Shown piece by piece: positions 10,001-13,053 of a DNA stretch of 15,548 bases. Position 1 is the first letter of the stretch. Every line of letters starts with the position of its first letter. Source of the DNA: Ignavibacteriota bacterium (GTDB taxonomy: Bacteria > Bacteroidota > Ignavibacteria > UBA10030 > SZUA-254); contig JACPVN010000060.1 in assembly GCA_016191715.1 (NCBI GenBank), forward strand, positions 1 through 15,548, in the 5' to 3' direction. A program made the position numbers and the translations under genes. The notes below the pieces were generated by a model, which worked only from the letters and a program-made list of their open reading frames with translations, did not search any database and was not told the DNA's origin.

Positions 10001-12626
10001 TGGTGCATCTGTGGAATTAACAGCGACACCTGCTTCTGGTTATCACTTTGTGGATTGGAGTGGTGATGTCCCGCAAGGCGGGAATACGGCGAATCCATTG
10101 ACGGTTATAATGGATGTGAATAAAACTATCACGGCAAACTTTGCCACCAATACATATACTCTCACTATCAATGCAACCAATGGAAGCGTAGCAAAGAATC
10201 CGGATCAAGCAAGTTACAATCATGGTACATCTGTAGAATTAACAGCGACACCTGCTTATGGTTATCACTTTGTGAATTGGAGTGGTGACGCCAGTGGAGT
10301 GACAAATCCATTGACAGTTATAATGGATAGTAATAAAACTATCACAGCAAACTTTGCTATCAATACTTATACGCTTACTGTTACTTCCACAAACGGTTCA
10401 GTAGTGAAGAATCCTGACCAAACATCATACAACCATGGAGTTACAGTTCAATTAACAGCTACACCAACGACAGGTTATCATTTTGTCAACTGGAGTGGTG
10501 ATGGTAGTGGAACGACAAATCCTTTGACGGTTACGATGGATGGCAATAAGAACATCACAGCAAATTTTTCTATCAATACTTATACGCTTACTATTATTGC
10601 TGTAAACGGGTCGGTAACGAAGAATCCTGATCAACCATCGTACAACCATGGAGTTACTGTTCAGTTAACTGCTACACCGGTAACCGGTTACCACTTTGTC
10701 AATTGGAGCGGCGATGTCCCGCAAGGCGGCAGTACGACAAATCCAGTATCAGTTACGATGAATAGCAATAAAAATATTACAGCAAACTTTGCAATCAACA
10801 CTTACACGTTGACAGTTACATCAGTAAATGGTTCAGTTACCAAAATTCCTGACCAGACGACTTATGACTATGGAACGTCAGTCGAGCTAACAGCGACACC
10901 TTCAACCGGTTATCATTTCACCGGATGGAGTGGCGATGTAATCGGTACAGATAATCCAGTATCTGTTGTTATGAATGGTGATAAAAACGTCACTGCGAAT
11001 TTTGCAATCAATACATATTCTTTGAATGTAACTATTGACGGTGAAGGTATTGTAGCAAAAGACCCGGACCAATCATCATACAATCATGGAATTGAAGTAC
11101 AACTATTCGCAACACCTGAGGTCGGATGGCTCTTTACCGGTTGGAGTGGTGACGCAAGCAGTAGTACGAATCCGATTATGGTAATGATGGATAATGAGAA
11201 AAATGTTACTGCAAACTTCACTATTGACCCATTGTATCAGGTAAAATATCGCTCTGTTCATCCGGATAGCATTGCATTAGACAAGGACAATCTTGGTAAG
11301 ATGGGTAAGGCAGTTGCCAAGAAAGCAACTCGTGTTGAGTTCAGCTTCTTTGTCGTAGTTGATGCTAACGACGTGAACGATTTACACTTCGAATTAGCGA
11401 AGGGCATTGACACCACCTTTGATTTCACAATCACGCCTATTCCGGTGAGTGCAATTCCCGTTGCAACATCCTCCCTGAAGAAATGGGATGTAACGTTTGC
11501 TTCTGTTTTGAATATCGGAGATACGGTCGTTGTGTCCGGTTTTGGAAATAAAGGTTCAGTCCAAAAAGTACAGATGTATTGGTGGACGAAAGACAATGTT
11601 ATTGTTGGGAAGAAAAAATCTACAGGTGCAGTATTTACGAAAAATATACTTCGTTTACCGATGCCGAACAGAGTTAATCTTGCAAAAGAAACATACGAGC
11701 AAGGTGCATTTACTACAACCAACGGAATGGTTGCCGGTGTTGCTCGTTCTGACAGCCCGAAAGCGTATGGTTGGGTTACTTTGAAAAAGTACACTGATGT
11801 GATGACCTCTTTGAAAGTAGTAAGTCGGAGCGTTGTTAACCTGCACGATGGTGCCGCAAAAGGATTCGAAAAGTATATCAGCGGAAAGAATATTGTTGGA
11901 AAGTTAACCTCCTTGCCACCAACGAAACAGGATAACAAACTGTTTGCCAATTTAGTTGGATTGAAGCTGAGCATAGCAGCATCAGCACTAGAAAATACTC
12001 CACTTGGTTTTGGCGAGTTACTCTTCGAGGATACAGCCAGCAATTCGTTGAACGGATTGATGTTGAAACAAATCGCAGCCGAAGCAGATACGATGATGAC
12101 GGGGTATGTTGGACGTACATTTGAAAATGCGGCAACGTATGATAATCTATATAATTCTATCAACAGAGTACTTGTCGCATTTGAAGGTGCAATGGATACT
12201 ATCAGCTTCAGCAATAAATTTGTTGCAACCGGAACGGCTCAGTTGCTTGATGTTCCATTCTTGCGGGCAAATACTTCTGTACTCCCTGAAAGAATTACTC
12301 CGCTCGAATTCATCGAACAGCAGATTCCGGAACAGTATTCGTTACAGCAGAATTATCCTAATCCGTTCAACCCTGCAACGACGATACAATTTGAATTGCC
12401 GGTTCAGTCTCAAGTAACGTTGAAGATCTATAACTTGCTTGGGCAGGAAGTGGCAACAATCCTTGACCGTCAGCAGATGGAAGAAGGCACACAGGAAGTA
12501 GAATTTAATGCCGAAGGTATTGGCTCCGGTGTCTATTTCTATCGCTTAGTAGCAAACGAAATGAACGATGAGGACGGGTTGGTGAATTCGTTCGAGACAG
12601 TCAAGAAGATGATACTTATGAAATAA
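4080..12626 (+). CDS. Giant (2848-aa) secreted surface protein: beta-helix, InlB-like repeats, embedded paralogous module, T9SS sorting domain
   Basis: Residues 1-26 are a signal peptide (MKTFYQIR, then a Leu/Val/Ile core ending SSVFTQ). Residues 27-232 form a beta domain of unnamed type (FSFTYNGTAY, VSIQNNGFVAMG). Residues 237-378 look like BNR_assoc_N (QFDLNTTGTT, AKIFYTG, GTNYFWLTYDI, VDAECTSLTVG, then RTI). Residues 385-865 form a parallel beta-helix (DYVTIDGRPGG, NAIRFINDADYNTI, many N-N-I and N-T-I turns, closing at GADE). Residues 869-1179 carry four divergent InlB-B-like repeats. Residues 1182-1794 are the module paralogous to gene 2. Residues 1804-2382 carry eight more repeats. Residues 2383-2750 are unassigned. 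Residues 2750-2848 are a T9SS type A domain (NYPNPFNPA at 2758, tail KKMILMK). It probably acts as a very long adhesin or scaffold at the cell surface; substrate unknown. The frame is intact over 8.5 kb, so the gene appears functional. A terminator follows. Confidence 0.93.
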   Translation: MKTFYQIRWLAVLILLLAVTSSVFTQVSTLGFTGSSGTFTPITGGTVHGTTSNDDENFNAIDIGFSFTYNGTAYTKVSIQNNGFVAMGSTVTSTYSAISATSPNNLIAALSGDLQSKADGELMSLMEGSAPNRVFTVQWKNYKHYGGPQTYNFQIRLYETSNKAEVVYGTMTAGGGSRTYQVGLKGSSNTDYNNRTTTTNWASTTAGGTNGASCTLTDAVNPASGQTFTWQESNQTYVSSTTTQNTSNVMRGTTNNQIIGMQIVISGTANPLSATQFDLNTTGTTSTSEISNAKIFYTGTSSTFATGTQFGATNATPSGSYSITGSQTLSAGTNYFWLTYDIVSGATPENVVDAECTSLTVGSAQTPTVTAPAGVRTIKSPLSGTKTIGATGANYTTLTLAASDLNNFGVEGATVFEFQSDYSGSETFPITFNTIAGASGTNNITIRPATGVTGKSISGSSTTGIIVLNGADYVTIDGRPGGSGTAKELTIENTSISSTSTANAIRFINDADYNTINYCTIKGGQSSTTGGVILFSTSTGTNGNDNNTVSNSDITMTAGGRPTAGVVFAGTAGKANTDNSIGSCNIFDWSGYAFYVGSNATNTMISQNNLYWTTTFSSALVKAIDLHATTVGGTSILRNKIYNIQTTHATPTIKGIDLYDASSTLVTTVANNFIVLDGSSTTNNALIYGIQDEAGTGRLFNIYYNTIYIGGSPTTGTSKNSVGFYRSYQGSTTNFKNNIVYNVRTNSGATGSHYAIYIDGAGLGTGLVSNYNNFYSSGSGSVLGYWETAATANLAAWQTASSQDANSKSKAVTFEDVTTGNVHLSGGSVGDGDLVAITGIGITTDIDGETRNTTVPYKGADENTTTSPSYALTVTAATGGLITAPASSPVSVIYGVATTITATANPGYHFTGWTVVSGSASIASASDLSTTATLTGGDATLQANFAINTYLLTVTVATGGTITAPSSSPVTVDHGVATTITAAASSGYRFTGWTVVSGFASIASASDLSTTATLTGDAEVQANFVITYLLTVTATTGGTITSPSSSPVTVDQGVATTITAEASSGYNFSGWTVVSGSASIASASDLSTTATLTGGDAAVQANFAINTYTLTVTAVNGSVAKVPDQATYDHGTSVQLTATPASGYNFISWSGDVPQGGSSTNPLTVTMDGNKNITANFAIPGITRVEEKFDGAAAIPDGWSVVPVPGYTGTPPNWIVRVPTRINTLTAYSAPYSAQFNSYDTPAGNEARLITPTFDFSTASVLEFNFRWADLLQGSRDSMAVEASIDGGTTWTRLAGYVTGPTGNAWVLQTINISSYIGQSAVKFAFHGYSRYGNVNVTIDNVVIGIPPANDVGVTAITLPSSTAYKTANTITATIQNFGSADKSAGDFNVHVKAWKTTGGSESSPEFDQTESGPAVTAGATQSFSFATQWTPAEFAAYTVKVYTELTGDQVSSNDAFSKSVTVVPATDLQITSVVFPPTTGLYTGSGYSVRASVKNNGTSASGTGYSVEAWIGLTAGFPGSATYHNYATFIPDIAAGATSNVDIPTTWTPTEPGLYTVRFKVTLTGDEVASNDSLDASRTVQSVHYGGPDGGGYYYITDGHSGTQKPAYNWLDITSVGTALNFTGDDQNSADITIPSFTLYGNTYTSLRVNNNGHIRFDGSANSSYYNNPSIPSATVPNYVLAPFWDDLGLVSGTTNIYYYNDAANSQFIIEYYQIPAYGQTTDLKTFEVVLNYSTNSLFFQYNTMAGSLGGSTVGIEGSGAAGMGTQWLYNGTPAAAVSALTNGRVIYFGTSSTTVPAIASLPTYTLGVTTVGSGSVAKSPDLPNYLVGTNVQLTATPATGWTFTGWSGDVSGSTNPLTVTMSGNKNITATFTINTHTLAITAVNGSVAKNPDQPTYDHGTTVQLTATPDSGYSFVNWTGDVLQGGSSENPLTVTMDSNKSITANFAMNTYTLTVNATNGSVAKNPDQASYNHGASVELTATPASGYHFVDWSGDVPQGGNTANPLTVIMDVNKTITANFATNTYTLTINATNGSVAKNPDQASYNHGTSVELTATPAYGYHFVNWSGDASGVTNPLTVIMDSNKTITANFAINTYTLTVTSTNGSVVKNPDQTSYNHGVTVQLTATPTTGYHFVNWSGDGSGTTNPLTVTMDGNKNITANFSINTYTLTIIAVNGSVTKNPDQPSYNHGVTVQLTATPVTGYHFVNWSGDVPQGGSTTNPVSVTMNSNKNITANFAINTYTLTVTSVNGSVTKIPDQTTYDYGTSVELTATPSTGYHFTGWSGDVIGTDNPVSVVMNGDKNVTANFAINTYSLNVTIDGEGIVAKDPDQSSYNHGIEVQLFATPEVGWLFTGWSGDASSSTNPIMVMMDNEKNVTANFTIDPLYQVKYRSVHPDSIALDKDNLGKMGKAVAKKATRVEFSFFVVVDANDVNDLHFELAKGIDTTFDFTITPIPVSAIPVATSSLKKWDVTFASVLNIGDTVVVSGFGNKGSVQKVQMYWWTKDNVIVGKKKSTGAVFTKNILRLPMPNRVNLAKETYEQGAFTTTNGMVAGVARSDSPKAYGWVTLKKYTDVMTSLKVVSRSVVNLHDGAAKGFEKYISGKNIVGKLTSLPPTKQDNKLFANLVGLKLSIAASALENTPLGFGELLFEDTASNSLNGLMLKQIAAEADTMMTGYVGRTFENAATYDNLYNSINRVLVAFEGAMDTISFSNKFVATGTAQLLDVPFLRANTSVLPERITPLEFIEQQIPEQYSLQQNYPNPFNPATTIQFELPVQSQVTLKIYNLLGQEVATILDRQQMEEGTQEVEFNAEGIGSGVYFYRLVANEMNDEDGLVNSFETVKKMILMK
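4788..5213 (+). other. BNR_assoc_N-like domain of the giant protein
   Basis: Residues about 237-378. The succession YVSSTTTQ, IIGMQIVISGTANPL, QFDLNTTGTT, ISNAKIFYTGTSSTF, LSAGTNYFWLTYDI and VDAECTSLTVG, closing in P-x-G-x-RTI, is what I know of the N-terminal domain associated with BNR-repeat sialidase-like proteins. A profile search was not possible, so the family name is from recall. No BNR repeats follow in this protein; a beta-helix does. Confidence 0.6.
5232..6674 (+). other. Right-handed parallel beta-helix region of the giant protein
   Basis: Residues about 385-865 show irregular 20-30-residue turns with repeated N-x-I, V-T-I-D-G, N-T-I-x-x-C-x-I and N-N-I-V-Y motifs, typical of pectate-lyase-like beta-helices. 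It ends with LAAWQTASSQDANS, a D-x-D-G-x-x-R strand and GADE, the usual end of such helices in FCB secreted proteins. No catalytic residues can be assigned, so a binding or structural role is as likely as polysaccharide cleavage. Confidence 0.7.
6684..7616 (+). repeat. First InlB-B-like repeat block (three type A and one type B)
   Basis: Units lie at 6684-6920, 6921-7157 and 7158-7394 (type A, 79 residues each) and 7395-7616 (type B, 74 residues). All share a T-Y-x-L-T-V-T strand, a G-T-x-I or G-S-V turn, a G-x-x-(T/V)-x-(I/L)-T-A core, G-Y-x-F-x-x-W, and an N-F-(A/V) end, as in divergent InlB B-repeat domains. Type A has an inserted Ser/Ala-rich strand (SIASASDLSTTATLTG) after the Trp; type B has WSGD-V-P-Q-G-G then NPLTVTMD. 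These are small beta-rich stalk or binding units. Confidence 0.88.
7623..9461 (+). repeat. Copy 2 of the large module, embedded between the two repeat blocks
   Basis: Residues 1182-1794 of the giant protein correspond to residues 40-664 of the upstream gene: choice-of-anchor J-like (1182-1348), two CARDB-like folds (1350-1583) and a closing beta domain (1585-1794, with HYGGPDGGGYYY, PFWDDLG and STVGIEG). It starts 6 nt after a type B repeat and ends about 27 nt before the next one. The gene 2 copy is followed by GWNMI repeats, this copy by InlB-like repeats. Confidence 0.9.
9489..11225 (+). repeat. Second InlB-B-like repeat block (eight type B units)
   Basis: Units lie at 9489-9704, 9705-9926, 9927-10148, 10149-10361, 10362-10574, 10575-10796, 10797-11009 and 11010-11225 (72, 74, 74, 71, 71, 74, 71 and 72 residues). 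The consensus is NTYTLTV...NGSV-x-KNPDQ-x-(S/T)-Y-(N/D)-H-G, then V-(Q/E)-LTATP, GYHFVNWSGD, NP(L/V)(T/S)V, K-N-I-T-ANF. The 74-residue units carry the DV-P/L-QGG form of the loop; the shorter ones carry a D-x-S-G-type loop three residues shorter or nearly so. The inner units are most alike; the first and last have diverged most. Confidence 0.92.
11226..12329 (+). other. Unassigned region of the giant protein before the sorting domain
   Basis: Residues about 2383-2750. It opens DPLYQVKYRSVHPDSIALDK and is richer in Lys and aliphatic residues than the repeats. Beta-strand-like segments (VEFSFFVVVDAND, KKWDVTFASVLNIGDTVVVSG, KVQMYWWTKDN) come first. A more helical stretch follows (LFANLVGLKLSIAASALE, LLFEDTASNSLNGLMLKQ, TYDNLYNSINRVLVAFEG). 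I do not recognise the family. Its place just before the sorting domain may make it an anchoring or functional domain presented after the repeat stalk. Confidence 0.6.
12327..12623 (+). other. T9SS type A C-terminal sorting domain of the giant protein
   Basis: The last 99 residues: EQYSLQQNYPNPFNPATTI, then LPVQSQVTLKIYNLLGQEV, a GTQEVEFNAEGIGSGVYFY strand pair and KKMILMK. This matches the T9SS type A pattern more fully than the domain of gene 1 and is the clearest evidence that the host has a type IX secretion system. Confidence 0.92.
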
Positions 12627-12665
12627 GAAGAAATAGCGATCCATAAATTGTTAGTGGATTAGAAT

Positions 12666-12708
12666 CCGGTTCCATCCCATCACCCTTGTGGGGTGGAACC
12701 GGTTTTCT
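12666..12708 (+). terminator. Rho-independent terminator after the giant gene
   Basis: A 13-bp stem pairs 12666-12678 with 12690-12702 (one G-T pair, otherwise Watson-Crick) around an 11-nt loop, followed at once by TTTTCT. It lies 40 nt after the stop codon at 12626 and closes the gene 1-3 transcription unit. Confidence 0.85.
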
Positions 12709-12766
12709 ATTCATATATCATGAACTCTGTGTTTAAATATTGAAGTAACTGAAGTTACGCGTGAAT

Positions 12767-12989
12767 GAAAAATCTATGTAATAACCCCACGATTCCTGCC
12801 CGACCGGTCGAAGACTCGACTCGTTGAGCAGGCGGGTATGGTGGGGGAAAAAGAATTCTCCGCGCCCGAAGTGGCTTTAGCCACTGAAATCAGGGCTGAA
12901 GCCCATGTTTTCTTGAGCGTTTGTTTCCCCATCCTGTCCCTAAGGGATGGCTTCGCCAAAGGATGGGGTTATTGCACAGATAGTTTTTC
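12767..12989. repeat. Palindrome-rich intergenic element with terminal inverted repeats (MITE/REP-like)
   Basis: The ends form an imperfect inverted repeat: CTATGTAATAACCCCA at 12774-12789 matches the reverse complement of 12964-12979 at 14 of 16 positions. GAAAAA at 12767 and TTTTTC ending at 12989 extend it. Inside are several stem-loops: CCCCAC/GTGGGG (12785-12790 with 12841-12846), GTGGCT-TT-AGCCAC (12871-12884), GGGCT-GA-AGCCC (12893-12904), CCCCATCC/GGATGGGG (12927-12934 with 12961-12968), TCCC-TAA-GGGA (12937-12947) and TGGC-TTC-GCCA (12948-12958). It has no credible coding capacity. It looks like a nonautonomous mobile or REP-type element; genomic copy number cannot be judged here. 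Confidence 0.6.
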
Positions 12990-13038
12990 GTGGTTGCGTA
13001 ACATTTGTAAGTAATGCTCAAAACAAAAAATAAGTATT

Positions 13039-13053
13039 AAGGAAATCTCTTTC
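13039..13053 (+). promoter_or_regulatory. Ribosome binding site of the subtilase
   Basis: AAGGA at 13039-13043 lies 10 nt before the ATG at 13054. Together with the signal peptide that follows directly, it fixes this start. The 64 nt between the palindromic element and the ATG should hold the promoter, but no clear match to TTG/TAnnTTTG or to a sigma-70 pair is visible. Confidence 0.6.

Larger units (their letters stand above)
12627..13053. other. 427-bp noncoding gap between the giant gene and the subtilase
   Basis: It holds the terminator (12666-12708), a small inverted repeat GTAAC-TGAA-GTTAC at 12745-12758, the palindromic element (12767-12989), and a roughly 64-nt AT-rich leader of the protease gene. 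No convincing gene, tRNA or riboswitch is visible. Confidence 0.75.

Noticed and set aside
9489..11225. CRISPR-like array, because of regular repeats at 213-222-nt spacing
   Set aside because: The repeats are in-frame protein-coding units conserved along their whole length, with no short identical repeat plus unique spacer pattern and no cas gene nearby.
11258..12214. Long antisense open frame (318 codons) on the - strand
   Set aside because: It lies wholly within the giant gene, whose frame runs unbroken to a T9SS sorting domain. The antisense product has low complexity, no recognisable domain and no ribosome binding site.
12774..12959. Small - strand open frame (61 codons) in the intergenic gap
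   Set aside because: It coincides with the palindromic element, and its sequence follows from the stem-loops. There is no supporting RBS or fold, so I treat it as spurious.
12980..13038. Bacteroidetes-type promoter near TAACATTTG upstream of the subtilase
   Set aside because: The spacing does not fit TAnnTTTG (one base too many) and no clear -33 box sits at the right distance, so I do not call a promoter.
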